Of a stretch of 49,079 bases of DNA, positions 33,008 to 43,600 are shown piece after piece. Every line of letters begins with the position of its first letter. Position 1 is the stretch's first letter. Origin of the DNA: Phlegmacium glaucopus (lineage: Eukaryota > Basidiomycota > Agaricomycetes > Agaricales > Cortinariaceae). The stretch covers positions 61,013 to 110,091 of the forward strand of contig MU130674.1 of assembly GCA_015039465.1 (NCBI GenBank). Direction: 5' to 3'. The notes under the pieces were generated by a model. The model had not been told where the DNA came from. It worked only from the letters and a program-made list of their open reading frames with translations, and did no database searches. A program made the translations under genes and the position numbers.

Positions 33008-33683
33008 GTTGATACACTCTCAGTACGCTAGGTGCTGTACCAACTGAGGGTGTGATGCGGCTTAGGGCTTCAGTGGCCTAAACACTGAGTCAAGTGTATG
33101 CAGAAAAGTTCCAACTAAGGTAGGGTGTGTTAAGTTTGAAACAAGGAAGTCATGTCGGAGTTACTCCGGAACAGACGGAACAGAACCGGAACAGTAACCA
33201 GAAAGGACATTAGCCTCAGCGTGTGTGCTGTGCTGCCCAGCTCCTAAGGTGTCCTGATTTCGGAACAGAAGAAGAAAGGAACAAGTCGGAAGACCTCAGT
33301 GACTTAGAGGACAAACAAGAGGAGGAAACTAAGTTGATATTCGAACTGAGGGAAAACATACAAGTTTAGAGTACTTAAATAAATAAAAGAATAGCAACCG
33401 AAATATAAAAGATAAATATAAGTGCTGCATTCTTGGGTGAATAATCCATGGCGGGTATGATGACTGATGGTGGGAAGGATGATGACAAAGAATAGTGGTA
33501 GTGGTGAAGAAGTGGTAGCGGGTTTGGAGTATCGACGGAGGAGCTGGAATGACATGGAGAAGTCTCGGAGTTGAACGTAGGAAGAGTAGTTCGGGTTATA
33601 AGGGAAGGCACTGTACGGAGTACGGACTACCGGAGACAGCTCCGACAGAGCTGGACCGGAGTAACGTATGACAGAATGTAACA

Positions 33684-33830
33684 GGGTGACGAGATACAAG
33701 ACGCGCAAAATGAGGAGCGATGAAATGACGAAGGGGCGACACAGTAACAAAGGGGAGATGCAGTAACAAAGGGGCAATGCAGTGACAAAGTATAGTCGCT
33801 GTATGGGCAACTCGCAGTAAAAATGCAGTA
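33684..33830. other. Short spacer with cagtaacaaaggggc repeats
   Basis: Three imperfect copies of a roughly 20 bp word lie between the chromovirus LTR and the next TIR element. No gene. Confidence 0.4.
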
Positions 33831-34718
33831 CTTTACCTTCCCCCACACATTCTGAGCGGATCCGAGCGGAATGGTAGGAATCCGAGTGGAATGGTCGGAA
33901 TCCGAGCGGAATCCGACCAAATTCCGACCTTAGTCCGAGTAAAAAATAAATAAATAATTGGATGTTACATTCCTAGTCATTCCTAGTCATTCCGAGTCAT
34001 TCCGAGCGGAATCCGAGCATATTCCAACTTGAAAAAAATACAAATTCTGAGTGATTCCTAGTCTATTTATAGTCCATTCCTAGTCTATTCTGAGTCCATT
34101 ATGAGTTAATTCTTAGTCCATTCCAAGTTAATTCCAGTCTATTCCTAGTCCATTCCTAGCCCAGATTCCTTGTCCATTCTTAGTCATTCCAAGTCAATTC
34201 CAAGTCAATTCTGAGTCTATTCCAAGTCCATTCCAAGTATTCCTAAGAAGATCATCTATCATTCTATACAATATTTCCTCTTTGGGAAAAGTTTCCCCAT
34301 AGGCCAAATCCCATTTAATGCCATGTTTAAAAATGTATTTTGCATTTTTCTCAATAAGGAAAGAAGCTATTAATAGAATTTCAACAGATTCAGGGTCCTA
34401 AAAGGATGTTCCATCCTTTTAGACACTATTTCCTTTTTTGGAAAATTTCCCATAGGCCAAATCTCATTTAGCACTGTGTTTAAAAATGTATTTTGCATTT
34501 TTCTCAATAAGAAAAGAAGCTATTAATAGAATTTCAACAGATTCAGGGTCCTAAAAGGATGATCTATCATTGAGTCTGGTGGAGTCCGGTGGAGTCTGGT
34601 GGAGTCCAGTGGAGTCCAGATGTGACATGATGTGACATATCAGAGTCCAAGTGGAGTCCAGTGGAGTCTGGTGGAGTCCACCGGATTCCGGTGGAGTATG
34701 TGGGGACTGTAAAGTACA
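33831..34718. mobile_element. TIR element with gaatccgagc subterminal repeats (about 890 bp)
   Basis: The ends GTACTTTACCTTCCCCCAC and GTGGGGACTGTAAAGTAC are inverted. The left subterminal part is built of ggaatccgagcg words, the right of attcctagtc and ggagtccggt words. Two copies of a roughly 100 bp unit (tagaatttcaacagattcagg) lie at 34370-34410 and 34510-34550. There is no ORF and no clear target duplication. It abuts the F-box-type gene fragment on its right. Confidence 0.7.
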
Positions 34719-35135
34719 GGTCGACAATCCTGAAATTTTCATTGTGCCCAGTGGGCGATACTTAATCAGCCAATCGTCTAGCGGTATTTTCATTTGGGAT
34801 TTAGGCTACACCTCGAGTGCCGATTGCAAGTTAATTGCTTCAGTTGGACCGGAAGGCAGATCTTATCATTGCACGGTTCAGGCCACCCCAGATGGTCTAG
34901 GCCTCATCATATTGTCGTCTTGTCCGTAAGCTCAAATTTATCATGATTGATATATTTGTTGAAAATTCATTTTTTTAGATACAGACTGCTCTGTTTATGA
35001 GATTTACCCCCAAAGTGAAACACCTCAGCTGACCCGAATTGCCCATCTCGATTTCAACTCTTCTGGGAACCAGGACCCTCCACCTTACTTATTATCTGAC
35101 AAAGCGATCTGGTATGGCTTTTACAAGGACAAGCC

Positions 35136-35236
35136 ATGAACCCGTGCCTTTGGCACGGCGCCGCTCCGCTTTGCCGGCCTCCAGCACGGATTCAGGGCTT
35201 GCCGGGGGCTCCACCCCCTGGACCCCTGGCTGCATC
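35136..35236. repeat. GC-rich hairpin-forming patch
   Basis: This is a sharp GC-rich island in AT-rich DNA. It contains the small palindromes GTGCCTTTGGCAC and GGGGGCTCCACCCCC, followed by TGGACCCC. It begins where the F-box-type coding similarity stops, so it is probably an end of the 2 kb insertion. Confidence 0.5.
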
Positions 35237-35470
35237 ACAACAGTGGACTCAGTTCAAAATCCTAATAGCAAACTCAGTTGAAAATCCCAATAGTAGACCC
35301 AGTTGAAAATCCCAATGGTAGACCCAGTTGAAAATCCTAATGGTAGACCCAGTTGAAAATCCTAATAGTAGACCCAGTCTGATATCCCAATAGTAGACTC
35401 AGTATCTTATCCCAATAGTAGACTCAGTATCTTATCCCAACTTTTTTATCTCAGTAGTAGACCCTATCTG
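35237..35470. repeat. 25 bp minisatellite
   Basis: About eight copies of a unit like aatcccaatagtagacccagttg-aa are arranged head to tail. The last copies change to a ctgatatccc or cttatccc variant. Confidence 0.8.
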
Positions 35471-37083
35471 ATATCCCAAGAGTAGAAAAATCTGAGCAGA
35501 AGAGAGTATTTCTATCTGCCCATCCACTTAACACTAAGTCAACAAATCACAGCCACCCTTGGCCAACACAAAACAGTCCATTTTATTCCAAACACATTCT
35601 CTTTTATTTTCTACTCTCAAAAAAAGTCTCTAAGGCATTTTTATAAATCCTACCCTACCACAACAACATCTAATAACATTCTATAATTCATAGTAATATT
35701 AAAACATCTAAATAACTCAAATCAATTTATTTATCTCTTTTTCACTTAATTTACACTTAAAATACTTCAATTTTCTGAACTTGAACACATCCAGAACCAT
35801 CATAAATTATAAGACTTTCTCTTTTCTCTTCCCAATTTATTTCTGCTTAAATAACAACCAATTCAAACTTTTACTAATAATACACCCATATGAGCATCTC
35901 AGACTATGAACATCCACTCATCTACCACCAACATAAGCATCTTGACCCATCATAAATTTATTCTTATCAATGTTGTCANNNNNNNNNNNNNNNNNNNNNN
36001 NNNNNNNNNNNNNNNNNNNNNNNNNNNNNNNNNNNNNNNNNNNNNNNNNNNNNNNNNNNNNNNNNNNNNNNNNNNNNNNNNNNNNNNNNNNNNNNNNNNN
36101 NNNNNNNNNNNNNNNNNNNNNNNNNNNNNNNNNNNNNNNNNNNNNNNNNNNNNNNNNNNNNNNNNNNNNNNNNNNNNNNNNNNNNNNNNNNNNNNNNNNN
36201 NNNNNNNNNNNNNNNNNNNNNNNNNNNNNNNNNNNNNNNNNNNNNNNNNNNNNNNNNNNNNNNNNNNNNNNNNNNNNNNNNNNNNNNNNNNNNNNNNNNN
36301 NNNNNNNNNNNNNNNNNNNNNNNNNNNNNNNNNNNNNNNNNNNNNNNNNNNNNNNNNNNNNNNNNNNNNNNNNNNNNNNNNNNNNNNNNNNNNNNNNNNN
36401 NNNNNNNNNNNNNNNNNNNNNNNNNNNNNNNNNNNNNNNNNNNNNNTGAAGTAAATCATATCAAATTTTTAATCCATCCCACCTAACTTCATTGAAGTAA
36501 ATCATATCAAATATTTAATCCATTTTCATCTTACCACCACCCCACTCATCTATACCCATCTAACCATATTCCCCCCCATCCCCATCCACCTCTCTGCCTT
36601 CATTTATCTTCCCACTCATATTTTTATTGTAACCATCCTCCCATTCACTCAAATAAAATCTCTATTCATGTTCCAATTTTGTTTTTTATTCTCAATTATC
36701 TGACATTCCCACTCACCTATCTCTCACATTAAGTATGTATATTATTTTCATATCTTCTCATCCCATGTTCCTATCAACTGTGTATATAATAAATAGCTAT
36801 ACCAAGGAACACCCCACACAAATACCAAACAAAAATTAAAATCACCCTAAAGAGGAGGATTGAAAAAAGAATTGCAGCAGATCCCCAAAGACAGGTTATA
36901 GCTGTTCAATTAACACACAGAAAAAGACAATATACATCACAGCCAACTCAATAGATGGTAATGTTCAAAAATATAACATTAGCACCCCCCAAAAAAAGCG
37001 AAATTTGAAGCCAGGTTACTGCGATGTCACGATATGTCACGGTTTGTGACATGCGTGACACTGGGCTAACAGTATAATGGGAC
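35471..37083. other. AT-rich, strand-biased insertion DNA with assembly gap
   Basis: C/T/A-rich, G-poor plus strand with no gene. TGAAGTAAATCATATCAAAT occurs twice just right of the gap (36447 and 36494). Near 37018-37065 a tgtcacggtttgtgacatgc cluster of short inverted words lies close to where F-box coding similarity resumes. Confidence 0.5.
35979..36446. other. Assembly gap (468 N)
   Basis: A run of N. Any open frame across it is an artefact. Confidence 0.99.
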
Positions 37084-37925
37084 GAAGGTGTGGGAGCGGC
37101 TGACCAATTATCAAAATTATTACAAATCCTTAGAAATAAATCCGGCATCATTGATACCCCTGACATTCCCAGGCGCGACGTCCCATTCTATATAGATAGG
37201 ATTGTTTTTAGAGTCTGGGACTTTCGAGGGAACTATTCAATAGGTTTTTCTGTTGATGTCAGCGCCAAGAGATTGGGATACCATCTCGAGGTATATTCCA
37301 ATCTTTTCAAAATGTTGAAGTTAGCTCCTCACTCACTCATTGGGTAGGTAGTTGCAGTGAAGACAGTAATCATCGTTCTATGTGAAGAAGGAATATTAGT
37401 TTGGCGAATCCCACCTCTACCCTCTCAACATCAACTGCTGAAAATTTTTGACCACGATCCCACTCATATACCATCACTTTTCAGAATTCCATTACCAGAT
37501 GGAATCTTACACCACACTGAACTTGTTGGATGGAAAATGACCTCTGACTGGTACCTTGACTCTTCCCAACCCCTTTATTTCGACATTGTATGTGTAGATT
37601 CAAAATTTCATAGGTTCAAAATCATCATCAAACCTGACCTCTATGATACCTCTCTCCACATTATGGATACCTTCACAGTCGATCCTCATTATCTCGACAA
37701 CAACAACGTATTCCTAGACCCATACAACATTTGCGAGGATGCCTTTGTCGCTTGCTGGGATAGCAATGATCAATGTGGTGTATACACTGGATTAACATCA
37801 TCTCACTTTTCCAACGTCACCTCATACAGCAGCCCTGGAGCCAAAATGTTATTACCCGCGACCGGACGCCCTTTTTCTTTATGCCCAGCATCCGGTAAAT
37901 TTGTGCATCTCGACCGCGATAATGG

Positions 37926-40296
37926 TGATGTACCTGCGGTGGGATCAGACCGCAAGTAGTAACATAGTTCAGAGGGGTTAATGTAGATTTCCTCGATAGA
38001 ATTTTAAAGAGAAGTCCGCAGTATTGAAATACACAAGAAGAGTAGACCACGAGGATAGCGAAGTTTGTGAATGATTATGCGGTTTGCAAAGTAGCTTAAA
38101 GGATGAGACTATTGACTTAGAACGTTGCTGCAAAGTTTATGGGATCAAAACTCTGGCCGTCTCTTGTTCACCTTGCCTCCTACTTGCTACAGGTACTTAA
38201 TACAAGAGTAACAAGCTAGCCAGGTGCGGATATGTGAAACAGTAATGTAAAAATTGAGCTAATGCGAAGTCACATGGGCCCAGTAGTTTGGTAACAAAGA
38301 AATAGGGGATAGAATAACAATAGAAGTGATGAGTAAGGAGGTCAGTTGAATGACCTCCTGTTTCGAAGGAGATGATAAAATAATAATATATATAGAAAGT
38401 TAAAAGAAAGTAAGTTGAAAACAACACGGACCATGATCAAACCAGTGAAAGGAATGTGTATGCGAGCTGTGAAAGACCACAAGATTAAAGAGAAGCTGTG
38501 TGAAGGCGTGGTTGCGAAGGAAAGAAATGGCTAAGTCCAGTATTGATAGAGAGAGTTGAAGATATGTTGAAGTATGAAATGCGAAGAGGAATGAGGGTGC
38601 GTTGGATAGTCATGAAGGTCGTAGAAGCGATGTGCGAAGGTTATGCGGGGATTATAGTATGTTGTGCGAGATGCGAAGGATGTGCGAGAACCATGAATGA
38701 TGGTGTGAAAGAAACTGGTACTCGCGAGGTATTCGCGTTGATAGGACTGAAAGTTGAATACCTATGGATTATTCAATTTTTCATAATATTATTCTTCAAT
38801 TGAATCAACAAGATCAATAACCCAACCATGAATTAATCTACAAATTGATATTGTAAGGGTCAAAAGTGTTGACTACACTTGTTGATTAAACTGGAAATTG
38901 CATAGTAATAAATGTTAAAGCAGCAGATAACTATGATCTGAATTGATCTATTTATCATACTGTTAAAACAACACTACAAAATGTTCAGACTCTAACCATA
39001 CAAAATCCATAATGGTCAAATGAACTACTTGCAATCTAAAGTAACTATCAAAGTCTACAACTATGAAGGATTGTTATACAAGTCCTAAGGATAACATCAG
39101 TAAATCAAATATCAATAAAAGGTCCTAATAATGAAGCATGTGATATCATGTGACATCATGTGACATCATGTGATACCATGTGATACCATGTGACATCATG
39201 TGACATTTCGTGACATTTGTAACATTTTTGTAACATTTTGTCACATTTTGTGACATTATGAAACATATGACATCATAAAACAATGATCAGTCATCTAGAA
39301 ACAAGACATGACATCATAAAACAATGATCAGTCATCTAAACAAGACATGACATCATAGAAACAAGCATGACATCATAAAACAAGGATTTATCATCCAAAA
39401 ACAAGACATGACATCATAAAACAAAACATGACATCATAAAATAGCATCAGTAATCATAAAACATAGACATGACATCACAGACTCTTACCTAATTTTGTTT
39501 CTCATTTATGTATAAAAGTAGCTAGAAAGCACCAGTAAAATTAGTGAATTTGCACTCTTCCTTTCTTTCCCAAGTTTCAGCGCTCTGAATTGGCACAAGT
39601 TAGAATTGGAATTACAAGTGGACTTGCTTTGCTTCACTCAGTTCAAAGGGTATTAAATCCTAAAGGGGCTTACCTTTGTTCTGTGTAAACCAAGAATATT
39701 AAATCCTTTAGGGACTTGTCTTGGAAGCAAGGATATTAAATCCTTTGTCAGAGTCTGAGGAGAAATCCTTGTACTATAAAGCTGTCTCACAGTCTGCCTC
39801 AGGGACTTTAAATCATTTGTTGTGGATAGTCAAAGAATATTAAACCCTAAAGGGGCTTGTCTTTGTACTACCAAAATTGGTTATCATATAGACAAAGGAT
39901 ATTAAATCCTATAGGGACTTGCCTTTGTTCTATCAAAAAGCACTATATAATAGTCTAAGAAATTGGACTATAAACTTGTTATCAGAATCATAGTCTAGAG
40001 AAATTTGGACTTTAAACTTGAATCATAGTCTAGAACATTTGGACTTTAAAAGTGTATTGTTGTTTTATTCAAGAGTATACTGGTTATACTTTCAAGGAAA
40101 CCCCAACTTGCACAAAAACAGAGTTTGTTGGTCATTAAAGTTACTGGTTTCTGGATTTGTTGTAGACAATTCCTAAAATAGTAATCCTTTGATTACCAAA
40201 TAAAGCAAAACTCAATCACATCAGCGTATACTGCGAAGTTTGTTAAATCGCAAAAATAACCAGTCTACGAACCTAGAGGCTATATGGATCCTATCA
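37926..40296 (-). mobile_element. Solo LTR, family A, second copy, with a nested LTR
   Basis: Outer parts 37926-38738 and 40224-40296 match the LTR at 797-1677 in reverse. The flanks are atgg and acgg (one mismatch), fitting a 4 bp target duplication. It lies four codons after KFVHLD in the F-box-type gene. Its length without the insert is about 882 bp. Confidence 0.88.
38739..40223 (+). mobile_element. Solo LTR, family E (1485 bp), nested inside family A
   Basis: It starts TGATAGGACTG, ends CAATCACATCA, and is flanked by the 4 bp repeat gcgt (38735-38738 and 40224-40227). Internal features suggest plus orientation. A 350 bp region with ten TGACATCA words (39135-39475) is followed by TATAAAAG at 39511, repeated ttaaatcctttag-like words (39650-39920) and AATAAAG near the 3' end (40199). 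It has almost no CpG, in contrast to its host LTR. Confidence 0.85.
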
Positions 40297-41080
40297 ACGG
40301 CAGAATACTTGTTGTTGATTTCTTCTGATAAGCACATGGTTCATCATTTATCATAGCAGCTCAGCTATGGATCGATTCGCTTAGTCCATCTGCCCTTCAC
40401 GAGATGAGACTTTTTCCAAGAGGGCTTTTCAATATCTTTACCACTGGGGGTGAGACGAGAAATTTTTGTAGGAGTCAATTTGGCAGTCAAATTTAGCAGG
40501 GAATAACTTTTCAAATTGATTCTTTTTTTATAATCCAAATCTTTGAGAGGCACTTCTGATAGCCTTGACATTGCAAGAGAAGTAAAGTATAAAATTTGAG
40601 TCTTATATAACACTGGTAACAGCGTTGTAGGAATAAATCTGACTATAATCAAAGGTTCTAGCACCTGTTTATAGGATACCACAATTTATTAAGTACTATA
40701 TTTCTTTGAGCTGAAATTTCTACTCCAGTTATTAATTAAATGTCATCATTATGTGGAAAACTACAGGTTTTTGTGTATAATTTACATACTAATTTAATTT
40801 TAATTCAGTGAGCTACCACTGTGCGTTTTTTTAAACTGAATCGATTAGGAAAAGTTAGTCTTTTTTTTTCTGCTAAATTTGACTGCTCCTACAAAAAATT
40901 CTCGTCTCACCCCGTGGTAAAGATATTGAACATCCTCCTGGAAAAATTCTCGTCTCGTGAAGGGGCTGATGCAAGAAAAATAGACTAAGCGAACCGCTCC
41001 AGAGCTGAGCTACAACTTGATAAATGATGAACCATTATGTTATCAGAAAAAATCAACGACAAGTATTCTGCTGTTGTTCT
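40297..41080. repeat. Inverted duplication of the F-box gene 3' end
   Basis: The segment 40297-40510 (RILVVDFF codons, stop and 3' UTR) recurs reverse-complemented at 40865-41080, where the minus strand reads NNSRILVVDFF and stop. Shared words include ATGGTTCATCATTTATCA, TTCGCTTAGTC and CAATATCTTTACCAC. Identity is about 80 percent with small gaps. The 355 bp centre holds the N-terminal half of a minus-strand ORF (40365-40682, LDYKKRINLKSYSLLNLTAK) that I do not recognise; its C-terminal half runs through the left arm. Confidence 0.8.
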
Positions 41081-41443
41081 GGTCAGGTCTTGACTTTTGG
41101 ATTGGACTTACTGCGATCCATTTCCCCATCTCCGAACACTACCCCTCTTCTTTATGGTGAGTGCTACCTATGTAGACGCGGAACTAATTCATTTCTTTGT
41201 GATGGATTGACGAATGAAGTCTAATTCAATCATTGATATAATGACTAGACACGCAGTTGTTGAAATCACTTCTAAGTCGTGATTTGTGAATGAGGCTGAA
41301 TAAATATATGGCCAATTTGCCAGAGGAATATCATTGTTGATCGGCTGTGAAGGAGTCTGGCTAAGTCTTTCCACGCTTGACCAGTCTTTGAGCAGTTATG
41401 TGCCAGGATATCTACAAGATCTAGTTCTAGCTGTTCTATGTGA
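41081..41443. other. Spacer, no gene seen
   Basis: Lies between the inverted F-box 3' end and the convergent side of the membrane-protein fragment. It may contain further decayed F-box exon sequence on the minus strand. No firm call. Confidence 0.35.
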
Positions 41444-42350
41444 TTATCTATCTACCATCTGGATATCATCACTGAGTCTAACGCCAATATCATCTTCTCT
41501 ATTCACAATATTGACATCTCCCGTTTCCGGCATTGAATTTGGATCGTTGTCCGCAAAGCGCAAACTCCCAACACTGGATTCTATCATGGACTCCTTGTCG
41601 TAGAATGACAATCCCATTTAGATCCGCACCTGGATGATTGTAGGTGTTATACCCTAGACAGGACCATGTTGTTAGTAAAATAAGAAGTAGCAATGACTGA
41701 TGTCGTAATCACATTGAGGATTGGATGGATAAACATGATGAGAATATAAGCATCATAGGCAGACACAATGAAAACCACAAGCCGAGCCAATTGGATCAAA
41801 AACAACATCATTCCAGATTCAATTAGCACGAATATGACAGTCAGAAATTTGCTCCCACCAGTACACCCAAAATTTGATTGCCTGAAACAGATTTGGCTTC
41901 GTGGTACATATTGAAGATCTTGAAGATTATTAAGCCTGTCACCAGAGCGTTTACAGTCATGGACATAGCCCGACATCCTGCGTACAGCCAAGCCCCCCAG
42001 TGAGTTGTAAAAACATGGTCTGAGAGAATGTACTGTGAGCTGTTAGCCGCTAGCCACGTAGCTAGAAGAAATGAATTGAAATCAGGCAGTCACTGAATAA
42101 ATAGGCTGACTCACCTAAGAATGTGAATGCTAAGATTGAAGGGAGGATCACGACACGGAGGTTGCAACCCCACAGAATCCAGCAACAGTAGATAGATCTG
42201 TAAGATTTTCAGGAATAAGATAAATGTTAGGCATATCAGTTTATACATACTAGGATACATTGAGCCATGAAATCGCAGAAACCAAATACTGCGATTTGAA
42301 CAAAATTTAAGTGGAGGAATGTCGTTGGATTCTGCAAAAGAGAAAATAAA
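41444..42350 (-). pseudogene. Multi-pass membrane protein fragment (Agaricomycete family)
   Basis: The exons on the minus strand are NPTTFLHLNFVQIAVFGFCD...AQCIL (from 42337), IYCCWILWGCNLRVVILPSI (near 42190), SMTVNALVTGLIIFKIFNMY (near 41955), and then LIESGMMLFLIQLARLVVFI and ILNVITTSVIATSYF. A soluble acidic tail follows (MIESSVGSLRFADNDPNSMP ... SDDIQMVDR) with the stop at 41444. This order is typical of a large uncharacterised fungal family with about seven membrane helices. Introns with good borders separate the exons. The first two or three helices are missing because the gene is fused to tRNA-ligase sequence at about 42350-42390, and the frame shifts near 41870 (NQILG to GGSKF). Not functional. 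Confidence 0.65.
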
Positions 42351-42390
42351 AAAGTTGGTTATTGTTACCGATGAAATTGTTACTAACCTC

Positions 42391-42950
42391 CGGTGTTCCT
42401 TAAGGTGGTTATTCCTTTCGTAAGAGTCATATAAGGGGAATGTAAAAAAGAATAGATAACCTTACTTGTCTGCGATCACAACATCATCTTTGGGCAAGAG
42501 GTTGACTACTTTTTGGTGAATATTGACACGGGTTTTTTGGCATGGACATCGTCGCCTTGAGTATGACCAGATCCTGAGCTAAAGCTAACGAAACCGAGAT
42601 TTTGCCTGTTTTCAAAGGAAAGGAAAGATAAGAAAGTAGAAAATATGATACGAAAAAGAATTTGAGAAAATGCACCGCATCCAGGAATGGCCACAGGTAC
42701 GATGATCGTATTACTAAAGTTATCGTTGGCTGCCCCAGGTTCACCTCCTTTCCCATCTAAATTCCCTAACTCTTCTACACCCTGCTGCATTTTCAAAAAC
42801 TTCAAGAACTTCACGCTAGTCGCAATGATTCCCTTCTTTTTTGAGTACCCCTTAAATGATGATGGATCCTTTACAATCTCCTGTATAACCCTTTTGACAT
42901 ATAGCTTAGTCGAGGGTTGAAGGTGTCATTGAACCTTTGGTAGACAAAAA
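42391..42950 (-). pseudogene. TRL1: tRNA ligase (Trl1), kinase-domain fragment
   Basis: The minus strand encodes GIIATSVKFLKFLKMQQ (near 42800), IIVPVAIPGCG (P-loop start, near 42690), an intron (about 42612-42676), GKISVSLALA, GHTQGDDVHAKKP (near 42540) and VVNLLPKDDVVIADK (near 42475). A second intron follows, then NNHLKEHR (42395-42420). The GxxGxGK loop, SDD/GDD and ADKNNHLKxHR blocks identify the polynucleotide-kinase part of fungal tRNA ligases. One-base frame shifts occur after SLALA and after SIFTK. Upstream (about 42870-43000) weaker similarity continues (YMSKGLYRRL). It complements the C-terminal piece at 8690-9520. Confidence 0.75.
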
Positions 42951-43039
42951 CATCTTGGTAACGCCTCCTGGAGTCGTTTTCTGCTGTCTCTTGCAACAGA
43001 CAATTCCTCTTCAACTCTGTATCAACCACCTCCACCCTC

Positions 43040-43600
43040 ACTCCGACAACTTGCATATCTCAGGCGGCTATTTCAAGTTGTTGTTATGCATCAACAAGGC
43101 AAGTTGTGATCCATTGCATTTGGTCGATTTGCACCAGATGAGCTCGTCCATGAGTTTTCTGCTGATAGTGGCCTGAAGCCCAGGGGAAGAAAGATTGTGA
43201 TTCAGCGCAACATTCTTCGAGGTCATGCATGAGTTCCGGCGTGGTGGTCAGGCTAGAACGCGGACTTTTCCTCATAATTCTTGGAGTCCTTGGTCATCGC
43301 GTTGCAAGCTGCAAATTGGTAGAGGATACTCAGTCGAGGGGCGAAAAATTATTAATTTACATACCACTGAGAGAGGTGAGGGACCACGAGAGGGAGGTTT
43401 TACACTCGGAGGTATAAATTCACAGGTGACGAGGTTCGTGCAACAGCCAAGGCACTGGCTGGTGTTTTAAATAGTGACATTATGTAAGATTGACAAACAA
43501 CCAATGTTGTAGCACAGGATCACTGGTTATGTAATCGAGTGCATCTTTCTTATCGACACTCATCACCTTGATCGCTCACCACAAGTCACTGTTCTACGAT
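43040..43600 (-). pseudogene. Coiled-coil fragment and shared NLR 5' flank
   Basis: 43040-43330 is homologous to 10330-10580 upstream of NLR-1 (for example gattcagcgcaacattctt and gcatcaacaaggc). It has the same orientation relative to the NLR and the same lack of a continuous frame. From about 43515 to 43600 the flank matches the promoter-side 80 bp of NLR-1. It marks the left side of the duplicated block. Confidence 0.5.

Larger units (their letters stand above)
28836..33683 (-). mobile_element. Chromodomain Ty3 element (chromovirus), internally deleted
   Basis: The LTRs are 28836-29413 (3' LTR) and 33128-33683 (5' LTR), each TGTTA...TAACA and related to family B. Orientation is minus: pol runs right to left, and the bases next to the left LTR read gacAGGGAGGtac on the minus strand, a polypurine-tract-like sequence. 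GAG, protease, reverse transcriptase and most of RNase H are missing between 33007 and 33128. No matching target duplication was found (left flank gtttg, right flank gggtg), so the ends have probably been rearranged. The element carries a nested MITE and an extra antisense ORF. Confidence 0.82.
34719..40328 (+). pseudogene. F-box/WD-like protein gene (Agaricomycete family), C-terminal part, broken by insertions
   Basis: The recognisable order of blocks is FIVPSGRYLISQSSSGIFIW (34738-34797), VQATPDGLGLIILSS, an intron at 34926-34978, DCSVYEIYPQSETPQLTRIA (near 34985), LLSDKAIWYGFYKDK ending near 35130, a 2 kb insertion that includes the assembly gap, IVFRVWDFRGNYSIGFSVDV (near 37200), an intron from 37291, VLCEEGILVWRIPPLPSQ (near 37375), FNRIPLPDG-type and CEDAFVACWDSND blocks, then KFVHLDRDNG. 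After a composite LTR insertion (37926-40296) the frame continues as RILVVDFF and stops at 40326-40328. Many Agaricomycetes carry large families of such F-box proteins with a beta-propeller-like C-terminus, thought to be ubiquitin-ligase adaptors. The F-box itself is not in the window, and the exon 1/exon 2 phases disagree by one base. The copy is non-functional. Confidence 0.7.

Noticed and set aside
33015..33065. tRNA D-arm-like sequence on the minus strand (CTCAGTTGGTACAGC)
   Set aside because: No B box or T-arm follows within tRNA distance, and no cloverleaf can be drawn.
35237..35470. Regularly spaced short repeats resembling a CRISPR array
   Set aside because: The units are contiguous 25 bp minisatellite copies without unique spacers, and the DNA is eukaryotic.
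35906..36459. Long open frames across the N run on both strands
   Set aside because: They translate unknown bases only; the gap carries no information.
40365..40682. 105-codon minus ORF considered as a retroelement protein or ribosomal protein
   Set aside because: Basic and plausible in composition, but no motif could be matched and half of it lies in the inverted-repeat arm.
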